Assembly (NCBI RefSeq): GCF_900105175.1
Contig: NZ_LT629771.1
Coordinates: 5,636,622 to 5,700,621 of the forward strand
Length of the DNA stretch: 64,000 bases
Origin: Jiangella sp. DSM 45060
GTDB lineage: Bacteria; Actinomycetota; Actinomycetes; Jiangellales; Jiangellaceae
Reading direction: 5' to 3'
Part shown: positions 40,572 to 48,222 of the stretch, piece after piece
Layout: the number at the start of each line of letters is the position of its first letter
Position numbering within the stretch: the stretch's first letter is position 1
Translations under genes and position numbers: made by a program
The notes under the pieces: generated by a model
What the model was told of the DNA's origin: nothing
Database searches by the model: none
What the model saw: the letters and a program-made list of their open reading frames with translations, nothing else

Positions 40572-41059
40572 GACGCACCGCCCGGACGGTCGTGGTCGCC
40601 GCCTCGGAGCTGGTCGACGGCGTGCGGGAGGACCGGCGTGAGGACGGCGAGACCGTCGCGCACGCCGCCGGGCGAGCCCGGGAGATTGACGATCAGCGTG
40701 CGCCCGGACCGTCCGGCGACGCCGCGAGAGAGCGCGGCGGTGGGCACCCCGGCGGCGACGCCGTAGGCACGGATCGCCTCGGCCAGGCCCGGGACCTCGG
40801 CGTCGAGGACCTGACGGGTCTGCTCGGGCGTGTGGTCGGTCGGGCTGAGCCCAGTGCCGCCTGTGGTGACGACGACGTCGTAGCCCTCGGCGACGGCGGA
40901 GCGCAGCGCGGCCCCGACGTCGTCGCCGTCGGGCACGACGACCGGCTCGGACACCTCGAACCCCGCGTCGCTCAGGCCGGCGACGATCAGCGGTCCCCCG
41001 CGGTCCTCGTACACCCCTGTGGCCGCGCGCGTGGACACCGTCACGACCAGGGCTCTCAT
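40568..41059 (-). CDS. mog: MogA/MoaB-family molybdenum cofactor biosynthesis protein
   Basis: A 163-aa enzyme that adenylylates molybdopterin before molybdate insertion. Seen: RALVVTVSTRAATGVYEDRGGPLIVAGL, the catalytic-site motif DVVVTTGGTGLSPTDHTPEQTRQVLDAEVPGLAEAIR (residues about 62-98) and TLIVNLPGSPGGVRDGLAVL. ATG 41059 overlaps the moaC stop (ATGA). It is complemented by moaC and glp/moeA in the same operon. Confidence 0.93.
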   Translation of the reverse strand: MRALVVTVSTRAATGVYEDRGGPLIVAGLSDAGFEVSEPVVVPDGDDVGAALRSAVAEGYDVVVTTGGTGLSPTDHTPEQTRQVLDAEVPGLAEAIRAYGVAAGVPTAALSRGVAGRSGRTLIVNLPGSPGGVRDGLAVLTPVLPHAVDQLRGGDHDRPGGAS

Positions 41060-41532
41060 GCTCGCCGCCAGGTCCCGGACTTGCCGCCGGTCTTCTCCTC
41101 GATGCGGACGTCGGTGATGACGGCGCCCTTGTCGATGGACTTCACCATGTCGACGACGGTGAGCGCGGCGGTCGCGACGGCGGTCAGCGCCTCCATCTCG
41201 ACGCCGGTGCGGTCGGCGGTGCGCACGACGGCGACGACGCGCACGGAGTCGTCCAGAACGTCCAGCGACACGTCCACGCCGTGCAGCGCCAGCGGGTGAC
41301 ACAGCGGGACGAGGTCGGGCGTCTTCTTCGCACCCATGATGCCGGCCAGCCGCGCGACGGCGAGCGCGTCGCCCTTGGGCACGTCGCCGGCCCGTAACGC
41401 CGCGACCACGGCCGGCGCGACCAGCACGCGGCCCGACGCCGTCGCCGTCCGGACCGTCACGTCCTTCGCCGACACGTCCACCATGCGTGCCGCACCCTCG
41501 GAGTCGAGGTGCGTGAAGCCGGAACCGCTCAC
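41056..41532 (-). CDS. moaC: Cyclic pyranopterin monophosphate synthase MoaC
   Basis: A 158-aa enzyme converting the 3',8-cyclo-GTP product of MoaA to cyclic pyranopterin monophosphate. Seen: FTHLDSEGAARMVDVSAKDVTVRTATASGRV, KGDALAVARLAGIMGAKKTPDLVPLCHPLAL (active-site K and CHPL), and GVEMEALTAVATAALTVVDMVKSIDKGAVI with the catalytic KSIDK region. GTG 41532 overlaps the glp stop (GAGTGAG). Operon member. Confidence 0.96.
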   Translation of the reverse strand: MSGSGFTHLDSEGAARMVDVSAKDVTVRTATASGRVLVAPAVVAALRAGDVPKGDALAVARLAGIMGAKKTPDLVPLCHPLALHGVDVSLDVLDDSVRVVAVVRTADRTGVEMEALTAVATAALTVVDMVKSIDKGAVITDVRIEEKTGGKSGTWRRA

Positions 41533-42755
41533 TCTCGTCGCCGTTCCAGCAGGACGGTGTCGACGACCTGGCCGGCCGCGACCTCGGTGATGTGCTCGGG
41601 CACGACGATCAGCGCGTTGGCGTAGGCGAGGTCGCCGATGAGGTGCGACTGCTGGGCGCCGATGGGCCGCACCTGGTACGAGCCGTCCTGCGCGGTCTGC
41701 ACGCGGGCTCGGGCGAACTGCCGCCGGCCCTCGGGCGAGCGCAGCCGCTCTTGCAGGACGGCCTTAGCGCTGGGACGGTGCAGCCGCGGCGAGCCGAGCA
41801 TCTTGCGGATGGCCGGGCGCACGAACACCTCGAACGAGACGAACGCGCTGACGGGGTTGCCGGGGAGCGCGAAGATCGGCGTGTGGTCGTCGCCGATGGT
41901 GCCGAAGCCCTGCGGCTTGCCCGGCTGCATGGCGACGGAGTCGAACTTCACGGTGCCGAGGCCGGAGAGCACCTCTTTGACGATGTCGTAGGCGCCGGCG
42001 CTGACCCCGCCCGTCGTGATGACCATGTCGGCGCGGATCAGCTGGTCCTCGATGAGGCCGAGCAGGCGGTCCTTGTCGTCGGGGACCGGCGGGACGCGGT
42101 AGGCGACGGCGCCGGCCTCGCGCGCGGCGGCCGTCAGGGTGAACGAGTTGGACTCGGAGATCTGCCCGGCGCTCAGCGGGTACCCGGGCTCGACCAGTTC
42201 GCTGCCGGTGGAGACGACGACGACGCGCGGGCGCGGCCGCACGACGACGCGGTCGCGCCCGACGGCGGCGAGCAGGCCGATCTGCGCGGCGCCGAGGTAC
42301 GTCCCGGCGCCCAGCACGACGTCGCCCTCCTGGACGTCGCCGCCGGCCCGCCGGATGTGCGCGCCCGGCTTGGCCGGAGTATTGATGCGGACCCGCACGG
42401 TGCCGGCGTCGGTGTCTTCGACCGGCACGATGGCGTCGGCCCCGGACGGCATCGGCGCGCCGGTCATGATGCGCGCGGCCAGTCCCGGCCCGATGGCGTT
42501 GACCCGGGCGTCGCCGGCCGGGATGTCGGCGACGACGGGCAGCTCGACCGGCTCGTCGGCGGACGCCCCGGCGACGTCGTCGGCCACCACGGCATAGCCG
42601 TCCATGGCGGTGTTGTCGAACTGCGGCAGAGACCACGGCGCGATGACGTCCTCGGTGAGGACGCAACCGTGAGCGTCGAGCAGCTGGAAGTCCAGCTCGC
42701 TCAGCGGCCGGACCGCCGCGAGGATGTCCGAGAGATGGTCGGCGACGCGCTTCAC
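41529..42755 (-). CDS. glp: Molybdopterin molybdotransferase MoeA / gephyrin-like Glp
   Basis: A 408-aa MoeA-family protein that inserts molybdate into adenylylated molybdopterin; in actinobacteria the copy beside galU/sepX is Glp, which binds FtsZ and GlpR. Seen: WSLPQFDNTAMDGYAVVADDVAG, MTGAPMPSGADAIVPVED, AGGDVQEGDVVLGAGTYLGAAQIGLLAAVG, the MPT-binding domain VVVVSTGSELVEPGYPL...DMVITTGGVSAGAYDIVKEVL and IFALPGNPVSAFVSFEVFVRPAIRKMLG. GTG 42755 directly follows the galU stop, so translation is coupled. Whether it works in Moco synthesis, division or both is not decided by sequence. Confidence 0.93.
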   Translation of the reverse strand: MKRVADHLSDILAAVRPLSELDFQLLDAHGCVLTEDVIAPWSLPQFDNTAMDGYAVVADDVAGASADEPVELPVVADIPAGDARVNAIGPGLAARIMTGAPMPSGADAIVPVEDTDAGTVRVRINTPAKPGAHIRRAGGDVQEGDVVLGAGTYLGAAQIGLLAAVGRDRVVVRPRPRVVVVSTGSELVEPGYPLSAGQISESNSFTLTAAAREAGAVAYRVPPVPDDKDRLLGLIEDQLIRADMVITTGGVSAGAYDIVKEVLSGLGTVKFDSVAMQPGKPQGFGTIGDDHTPIFALPGNPVSAFVSFEVFVRPAIRKMLGSPRLHRPSAKAVLQERLRSPEGRRQFARARVQTAQDGSYQVRPIGAQQSHLIGDLAYANALIVVPEHITEVAAGQVVDTVLLERRRE

Positions 42756-43688
42756 TCAGTCATCCTCAACCTCGGGGGGAAGCTGCGCAACGAACTCGCG
42801 CAGGAAGGCGCGGAAGTCGACGCCGAGGTCGCTGCGCTCGCTGGCCAGGCTGACGATGGTGCGCAGGTAGTCGAGACGGTCGCCGGTGTCGTAGCGGCGG
42901 CCGCGGAACACCACCGCGTGGACGCCGCCGCCCTGGTCAGCGGGCATGCCGGCGAGCGTCTTGAGCGCGTCGGTCAGCTGGATCTCGCCGCCCCGGCCGG
43001 GCTCGGTCTGGCGCAACACGTCGAAGACGGCCGGATTCAGCACGTACCGGCCGATGACGGCGAGGTTGCTCGGCGCGGTGCCGGGCTCGGGCTTCTCGAC
43101 GAGGTCGGTGACGCGCATGACGTCGTCCTCGGCCGGCTCGACGGACGCGCAGCCGTACATGTGGGCCAGTTCGGGCGGGACCTCGATGAGCGCGATGACG
43201 CTGCCGCCGTGGCGCTTCTGGACGTCGAGCATGTGCGGCAGCAGGGGGTCGCGGGGGTCGATGAGGTCGTCGCCGAGCATGACGGCGAACGGCTCGTCGC
43301 CGACGTGCAGCGCGCCACAGAGGACGGCGTGGCCGAGACCGCGCGGGTCGCCCTGGCGGACGTAGTGGATGTCGCCCAGGACCTGCGACTTCATGACGCG
43401 TCGCAGCCGCTCTTGATCGCCCTTCTGTTCCAGGGCGCGCTCCAGCTCCCACGCGCGGTCGAAGTGGTTCTCGATGGCGTCCTTGTTGCGCCCGGTGACC
43501 AGCAGCACGTCGGACAGCCCCGCCGCGACCGCCTCCTCGACGACGTACTGGATGGCCGGCTTGTCGACGACCGGCAGCATCTCCTTCGGCGTCGCCTTGG
43601 TGGCCGGCAGGAACCTCGTGCCGAGGCCCGCGACCGGGATGACCACCTTCGTCACCGCGCCGTGCTGTCCCGTGTGCGCTGCAGTCAT
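42756..43688 (-). CDS. galU: UTP-glucose-1-phosphate uridylyltransferase
   Basis: Makes UDP-glucose from UTP and glucose-1-phosphate. From ATG 43688 it has 310 aa. Seen: nucleotide-binding VVIPVAGLGTRFLPATKATPKEMLPVVDKPAIQYVVEEA, VRQGDPRGLGHAVLCGALHVGDEPFAVMLGDDLID and MRVTDLVEKPEPGTAPSNLAVIGRYVL. A TAGGGT -10 box (43701-43696 on the minus strand) lies 7 nt before ATG 43688 and covers the alternative GTG 43697, so the ATG is preferred. First gene of the galU-glp-moaC-mog-rimJ operon and divergent from 5-FCL. Confidence 0.95.
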   Translation of the reverse strand: MTAAHTGQHGAVTKVVIPVAGLGTRFLPATKATPKEMLPVVDKPAIQYVVEEAVAAGLSDVLLVTGRNKDAIENHFDRAWELERALEQKGDQERLRRVMKSQVLGDIHYVRQGDPRGLGHAVLCGALHVGDEPFAVMLGDDLIDPRDPLLPHMLDVQKRHGGSVIALIEVPPELAHMYGCASVEPAEDDVMRVTDLVEKPEPGTAPSNLAVIGRYVLNPAVFDVLRQTEPGRGGEIQLTDALKTLAGMPADQGGGVHAVVFRGRRYDTGDRLDYLRTIVSLASERSDLGVDFRAFLREFVAQLPPEVEDD

Positions 43689-43695
43689 GGGCGTC

Positions 43696-43750
43696 ACCCT
43701 ACAAACACCGGCGGACAGTCAGAAGGGTGACGTGCGATCGGCCGTACGGT
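43696..43750. promoter_or_regulatory. Divergent galU / 5-FCL promoters
   Basis: TAGGGT on the minus strand (43701-43696) sits 7 nt before the galU ATG. TACGGT on the plus strand (43745-43750) sits 6 nt before the 5-FCL GTG at 43757. Both spacings predict leaderless or near-leaderless transcripts. The space between is too short for more than one regulator site. Confidence 0.6.
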
Positions 43751-43756
43751 GAAGGG

Positions 43757-44353
43757 GTGACGACGACGGTGCGCGAGGCCAAGGAGGCGCTGCGCGAGCG
43801 CATCCTGACCCGGCGCCGCGAGCTCGACGCCACGGCTCTGGCATCGGCCGCGGCCCGTCTGAGCGACGTCGTCCGAGGGCTGCCCGAGGTGGCCGCCGCC
43901 TCGACCGTCGCCCTGTACGTGTCGGTGGGCCGCGAGCCCGGCACCGGGCCGCTGATCGAGTCACTCAGCGACGACGGCGTCGACGTGCTGCTGCCGGTGC
44001 TGCTGCCCGGCGGCGACCTCGACTGGGCGCGCTACACCGGGCCGCAGGGTCTGACGCCGGCGGCGCGGGGGCTGCTCGAGCCGGACGGCGAGCGGCTCGG
44101 CCCGGACGCGGTGACGGCGGCGGCCGTGCTGCTGGTCCCCGGCCTGGCCGTCGACCGGCGCGGGCACCGGCTGGGGCGGGGCGGCGGGTCGTACGACCGC
44201 GTGCTGGCCCGGCTGCTCGCGTCGTCGCCGCCGGCGTTCACCTGCGTGCTGCTGCACGACGGCGAGGTGCTGGACATGCCGGTCCCCCGCGAACCCCACG
44301 ACGTCCCCGTCGACGCCGCTGCCACGCCGGGCGGGGTGCACCGGCTGCGTTGA
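43757..44353 (+). CDS. 5-formyltetrahydrofolate cyclo-ligase
   Basis: A 198-aa enzyme converting 5-formyl-THF to 5,10-methenyl-THF with ATP, clearing the inhibitory folate store. Seen: AKEALRERILTRRRELDATAL, VALYVSVGREPGTGPLIESLSDDGVDVLLPVL, LLVPGLAVDRRGHRLGRGGGSYDRVLA (the GxGGGxYD nucleotide loop, residues about 132-158) and VPREPHDVPVDAAATPGG. GTG 43757 is leaderless relative to TACGGT. It is divergent from galU, an arrangement conserved in mycobacteria. Confidence 0.95.
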   Translation: MTTTVREAKEALRERILTRRRELDATALASAAARLSDVVRGLPEVAAASTVALYVSVGREPGTGPLIESLSDDGVDVLLPVLLPGGDLDWARYTGPQGLTPAARGLLEPDGERLGPDAVTAAAVLLVPGLAVDRRGHRLGRGGGSYDRVLARLLASSPPAFTCVLLHDGEVLDMPVPREPHDVPVDAAATPGGVHRLR

Positions 44354-44502
44354 GGGCCAAGTCCCGAGAGGGCGACGTCCGTCGGCCTGAGCCGCGTCCG
44401 CCCAGCGTGAGCCCTGCCCGTCGACCCGAGCCCCGTCCGCCCAGCGCGGGCCCCCGTCGACCCGAGCCCCGTCCGCCCAGCGCGAGCCGCGTTCGGCCGA
44501 CG

Positions 44503-44525
44503 TTGTCGGTGCCCGCCCCTAGGGT
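44503..44525 (+). promoter_or_regulatory. RecA-NDp/PafBC-type promoter motif, copy 4
   Basis: Plus strand TTGTCGGTG (44503-44511), 8-bp spacer CCCGCCCC, TAGGGT (44520-44525): a perfect consensus match. It is followed by GGGCCCCACCCGGGCC, which can fold. No plus-strand gene follows before the convergent acylase gene. Confidence 0.6.
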
Positions 44526-44773
44526 GGGCCCCACCCGGGCCAGGGAGGGGTCCACCTACCACGTGAATTCACGCCGTTCACGTGACGGTCGGCCGAGTCC
44601 GTCAGGGTGGGCCGCGTAGGCCGGCTCGAGCCCGTCCGCCCAGCGCGAGCCCTGCCCGTCAAGCCGAGCCCCCGTCAAGCCGAGCCCCGCCGGCCCGAGC
44701 CCCGTCTGCCCAGCGCGAGCCCCGCCCGCCGGCCCGAGCCCGTCCGCCCAGCGCGAGCCGCGTTCGGCCGACG

Positions 44774-44796
44774 TTGTCGGTGCCCGCCCCTAGGGT
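44774..44796 (+). promoter_or_regulatory. RecA-NDp/PafBC-type promoter motif, copy 5
   Basis: Second plus-strand copy: TTGTCGGTG (44774-44782), N8, TAGGGT (44791-44796), with the same flanks as copy 4, 271 bp away. It is part of the duplicated block. Transcripts would run antisense into the 3' end of the acylase gene. Confidence 0.6.
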
Positions 44797-44872
44797 GGGC
44801 CCCACCCGGGCCAGGGAGGGGTCCACCTACCACGTGAATTCACGCGGTCCACGGCACGGGCGGCAGTCGCGG

Positions 44873-47437
44873 CTACGGCGACGCGGACGGCTCGGGGGGC
44901 CGGAACGTGAACGTGTGCTCCCCGGCGTCACGGACGGAGTCCTCGTCCCAGCGCATCGGCAACGTCTCGCCGTCGCGCCAGAGGTCCGTCTGGTCGCCGT
45001 AGTGGTCGTGGAACGGGTGGCCGCTGACGCCGGTGAGGTCGATCCAGCGGGACGCGTCGAGGTCGTCGAGGTCGACGATCATGCGCATGGACGGCGACCA
45101 CACGGTCTCGTAGCCCTCGGCCGCGTCCCACGCGTTGGCCAGCACGATCGAGCCGCCGCCACCCACCTCGACCGGCCCGCGGTTGAACATCCACTCGACC
45201 AGCCCGATGTCGGACGTGCCGAACGTCGGCTCGGTCAGCTCCAGCCCGTGCAGCCGGCCCCACTCCCACTTGGACGCGTCCTTGCCCTGCTCGCGGGTCA
45301 TCTCGTCGCGCGCGTCGCGGGCCGCCTCGACCAGGATGATGTCGCGCGTCTCGGTGACGTTCTCGCTGCTGACGTCGTCCCAGAACGGGTCGCTGGGGAC
45401 CTGCAGCAGGTTGCGCACGACCTCGAACCAGCGGCCGCCGCCGTCGGGCCACTCGTCCTCGGGCAGCTCGTCGTGGAAGGTCAGCTCGAGCAGGTTGCGC
45501 CAGACGGCGTTGAAGTAGGCGGCCGCCGCGGAGTCGGCCGTCATCGACTTGTCCCAGTCGCGCAGCAGCCGCAGGCCGTCGCCGTAGTAGCCCTCGGGCG
45601 CGTCGAGCTCCAGCAGGTACGGCACCAGGATGTCGGCGGCGTCGCTGTAGGAGTCCAGCTGGATCGCCGCCATGTCCTCGACGCCGAGCGGCTCGCCGCT
45701 GCCAACCCGTTCGTCCAGCAGCTCGTTGATGCGCCCGGCCCGGTGCCCGGGGTCGAAGTCGCCGGTGAGCAGGAACGGGTAGCGGTCGCTGGTGACCGGC
45801 TGGTTCGCCGTGACGACGTACCCCTGCGCCGGGTTGAGCACGCTGGGCAGGCTGGCGAACGGGATGTAGCCGGCCCATTCGTAGGTGCCGGTCCAGCCGG
45901 GCACCGGGTAGCGGCCGTCGTAGCTGGTGCGGACGGGGATGCGGCCGGGCGCCTGGTAGCCGATGTTGCCGTCGGTGTCGGCGTAGACGAGGTTCTGCGA
46001 CGGGACGTCGAACAGCACCGCCGCCGACCGGAACGATTCCCAGTCGGTGGCCCGGTTCAGCGCGAAGATCGCGTCGGCCGTGCGGCCCGGGTCGAGCGCC
46101 GTCCAGCGCAGCGCGACCTCGTACCCGTCGTCCGGCGGTGGCTCATCCTCGACCCGCGCCTCGGCGCCGACGTCCTCGATGTCGTCGTCGCGTTCGGAGA
46201 CGAGCGGGCCGTGCCGGGTGCGGCGGACGGTGATGGTGACGTCGTCGCCGCCGGCCACCCGGATGGTCTCTTCGCGGACCTCCAGCGGCACCCAGTCGTC
46301 GCCGACGAGGTAGGAGTTGCCGCGGACCTGCTCGAGGTAGAGGTCGGTGACGTCCGGGCTGAGGTTGGTGAACCCCCAGGCGACGTCCTGGTTGTGGCCG
46401 ATGATCACGCCTGGCAGGCCGGCGAACGAGTAGCCGACGACGTCGAACGGGCAGGCCGGGCCGACGTCGCGGCAGTGCAGGCCGACCTGGTACCAGATCG
46501 ACGGCATCGACGGCGCCAGGTGCGGGTCGTTGGCCAGCAGCGGCGCGCCGGACTCGGTGTGGTCGCCGGCGACCACCCACGAGTTCGAGCCGACGCCGTC
46601 ACCGTCGCCGAACGTGACCGGCGCGGCGTCGAGGCCGTCGGCGGCCCGCTGGATGGCGTCGGCCGCGGCGGGCGCCAGCGGCACCGGTGTGCCGTCGGGC
46701 CCGGTCAGCGTGTCGGGCAGCCGCGGTGAGACGTACTCGTCCGGGACGATCGGCGGCGTGAGCCCGCTCGGCGACTCGGGCCAGAGCTGCTCGACGCGGT
46801 CGGCGGGCAGGCCGCTGCCCGCGAGCAGCGACCGGCTCAACTCGTCCTGCACGTTGCCGCGCAGGTCCCACGCCATCGCCTTGAGCCAGCTCAGGGAATC
46901 GACCGGGGTCCAGCGGCTGGGCGCGTCGTCGCCGCCGGTCAGGCCGAGCAGCGTGTAGGCGAGGCCGCGCTCGCCGCCGTCGGTGTGGTCGAGCCAGGCG
47001 TTGACGCCGTCGGCGTACGCGTCGAAGTAGCGCCGGCTCTCGGGGCTGATCAGCGGCAACTCCGCGCGGGCGACGTCGGTCCAGCCGAGCGTCCGGACGA
47101 ACGCGTCGGTCTCGACCTGGTCCTCGCCGAACAGCTCCGACAGCCGGCCGGACGTGACGTGCCGGCGGAAGTCCATCTGCCAGAAGCGGTCCTGCGCGTG
47201 CACGTACGCCTGCGCCCGGAACAGGTCCTCGGCGGTGTCGGCGTAGATGTGCGGGATGCCGTTCTCGTCGCGGATCACCTCGACGTCGGCCGTCAGGCGC
47301 GGGAGTTCGGCGGAGCCGTCGTAGTCGGGGTAGGCGCGGCGCACCGACCAGACGCCGACCGAGGCCGTGGCGACGAGCGCCAGCACGACCAGGCCCGCCA
47401 GGACGGCGAGCCCGGCGGCGATGCGGCGACGAGTCAC
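44873..47437 (-). CDS. Penicillin acylase-family N-terminal nucleophile hydrolase
   Basis: Self-processing amidohydrolase, 854 aa, of the penicillin G acylase/AHL acylase superfamily. Seen: an N-terminal membrane helix (IAAGLAVLAGLVVLALVATASVGVW), alpha-chain with VEVIRDENGIPHIYADTAEDLFRAQAYVHAQDRFWQMDF, the autocleavage and nucleophile site GSNSWVVAGDHTESGAPLLANDPHL (Ser at about residue 281), then a beta-chain with NLVYADTDGNIGYQAPGRIP and VTANQPV. Extracytoplasmic location is predicted. The substrate may be beta-lactams, N-acyl homoserine lactones or acyl amino acids. GTG 47437 is 6 nt after TAGTCT (leaderless). Confidence 0.93.
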   Translation of the reverse strand: MTRRRIAAGLAVLAGLVVLALVATASVGVWSVRRAYPDYDGSAELPRLTADVEVIRDENGIPHIYADTAEDLFRAQAYVHAQDRFWQMDFRRHVTSGRLSELFGEDQVETDAFVRTLGWTDVARAELPLISPESRRYFDAYADGVNAWLDHTDGGERGLAYTLLGLTGGDDAPSRWTPVDSLSWLKAMAWDLRGNVQDELSRSLLAGSGLPADRVEQLWPESPSGLTPPIVPDEYVSPRLPDTLTGPDGTPVPLAPAAADAIQRAADGLDAAPVTFGDGDGVGSNSWVVAGDHTESGAPLLANDPHLAPSMPSIWYQVGLHCRDVGPACPFDVVGYSFAGLPGVIIGHNQDVAWGFTNLSPDVTDLYLEQVRGNSYLVGDDWVPLEVREETIRVAGGDDVTITVRRTRHGPLVSERDDDIEDVGAEARVEDEPPPDDGYEVALRWTALDPGRTADAIFALNRATDWESFRSAAVLFDVPSQNLVYADTDGNIGYQAPGRIPVRTSYDGRYPVPGWTGTYEWAGYIPFASLPSVLNPAQGYVVTANQPVTSDRYPFLLTGDFDPGHRAGRINELLDERVGSGEPLGVEDMAAIQLDSYSDAADILVPYLLELDAPEGYYGDGLRLLRDWDKSMTADSAAAAYFNAVWRNLLELTFHDELPEDEWPDGGGRWFEVVRNLLQVPSDPFWDDVSSENVTETRDIILVEAARDARDEMTREQGKDASKWEWGRLHGLELTEPTFGTSDIGLVEWMFNRGPVEVGGGGSIVLANAWDAAEGYETVWSPSMRMIVDLDDLDASRWIDLTGVSGHPFHDHYGDQTDLWRDGETLPMRWDEDSVRDAGEHTFTFRPPEPSASP

Positions 47438-47535
47438 CGGGACAGACTAGGCGACCGATCACGGCGGCCTGACTGCCGTCGCCAGTGCGTGTCGACAGCA
47501 AGGTCTCGACCTTTCCGTCCCATAAGGAAAGCTCT

Positions 47536-47575
47536 CAGCCTTGCAGAGGTGGACGCCAGGCCGTAGCCTTGCAGT
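47536..47575 (+). promoter_or_regulatory. Promoter region of satD with direct repeat
   Basis: AGCCTTGCAG occurs twice (47536-47545 and 47565-47574), the second overlapping TAGCCT (47564-47569), which lies 6 nt before the GTG at 47576. Upstream, TTTCC...GGAAA (about 47512-47530) is an inverted repeat. The direct repeats suggest a regulator site, possibly for the helix-turn-helix of the SatD product itself (inference). Confidence 0.45.
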
Positions 47576-48163
47576 GTGCCGTTCGTCCTGACCGTCGACC
47601 AACGCGGCAGCCGCCGCGGCCGCGACCTGGTCGAGGACGCCCTGTCCACGCTGAAGCAGCTGGTGCACGAGCCGCTGCTCGCGTTCGAGCGCACCGCCGG
47701 CGACGAGTTCCAGGGCGTGCTCGCCGAGCCCGACGCCGCCGTCGACGCCGCGCTGCTGCTGCTGCGCGTCGACGCGTGGAGCGTCGGCATCGGTGCGGGG
47801 CCGGTCGAGGAGCCGCTGCCCGGCAGCACCCGGTCCGCGCGCGGGCCCGCGTTCATCCATGCCCGCGAGGCGCTCGACGCCGCCAAGCTGCGGCCGCAGC
47901 ACGTCGCCGTCGCCGGGACCGACCCCGAGCGCGCGCAGGAGGCCGATGCCGTCCTCACACTCGTCGCGGCCGTCATCGCGCGGCGCAGCGCGGCCGGCTG
48001 GGCCGCCGTCGACCTCGTCGAGGCGGGCCACACCTTCGCCGAAGCCGCCGACATCCTCGGCGTCACGCGCCAGGCGGTCGGGCAGCGGCTCGCGGTCGCG
48101 CTCTGGCAGCAGGAACGCGACGCCCGGCCGGTCGTGACGCGGCTGCTCCAGGAGGCCGCATGA
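47576..48163 (+). CDS. SatD-family protein with C-terminal helix-turn-helix
   Basis: A 195-aa protein. Seen: FVLTVDQRGSRRGRDLVEDALSTL, FERTAGDEFQGVLAEPDAAVDAALLLLR, WSVGIGAGPVEEPLP and GPAFIHAREALDAAK, typical of SatD-like proteins, and a C-terminal HTH-like GHTFAEAADILGVTRQAVGQRLAVALWQQE (about residues 148-178). The family is poorly characterised; the HTH suggests regulation. GTG 47576 is 6 nt after TAGCCT, so leaderless. Downstream is a membrane protein gene coupled through a short intervening frame. Confidence 0.82.
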   Translation: MPFVLTVDQRGSRRGRDLVEDALSTLKQLVHEPLLAFERTAGDEFQGVLAEPDAAVDAALLLLRVDAWSVGIGAGPVEEPLPGSTRSARGPAFIHAREALDAAKLRPQHVAVAGTDPERAQEADAVLTLVAAVIARRSAAGWAAVDLVEAGHTFAEAADILGVTRQAVGQRLAVALWQQERDARPVVTRLLQEAA

Positions 48164-48222
48164 CGGTCGTCGCCGCCGGCCCCGGCGCCCCGCAGATTGC
48201 CGAACGGCAGGAGGCCGCATGA
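48160..48222 (+). CDS. Possible 20-aa coupling mini-gene created by duplication
   Basis: A 21-codon frame MTVVAAGPGAPQIAERQEAA whose start overlaps the satD stop (ATGA, 48160-48163) and whose stop overlaps the next start (ATGA, 48219-48222). CAGGAGGCCGCATGAC occurs at both junctions, so a duplication or insertion of 59 bp seems to have produced it. It may only relay ribosomes. Not a known protein. Confidence 0.35.
   Translation: MTVVAAGPGAPQIAERQEAA

Larger units (their letters stand above)
44354..44872. repeat. Gene-free GC-rich repeats with a duplicated damage-promoter module
   Basis: Short units around CGAGCCCCGTCCGCCCAGCG repeat many times (44380-44490 and 44630-44760). A block of about 120 bp containing GCGTTCGGCCGACGTTGTCG, the promoter motif and GGTCCACCTACCACGTGAAT occurs twice (about 44470-44575 and 44740-44845). 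Frames through it give Pro/Arg/Ser repeats only and are rejected as genes. It lies between two convergent genes. Confidence 0.85.

Noticed and set aside
41592..43730. 712-codon open frame on the plus strand across glp and galU
   Set aside because: It mirrors the codons of well-identified minus-strand genes; its product is Arg/Asp/Gly-rich with no family sequence, a GC-rich shadow.
44582..46729. 715-codon plus-strand frame starting in the repeats
   Set aside because: Antisense to the acylase gene; the part in the repeats is low complexity.
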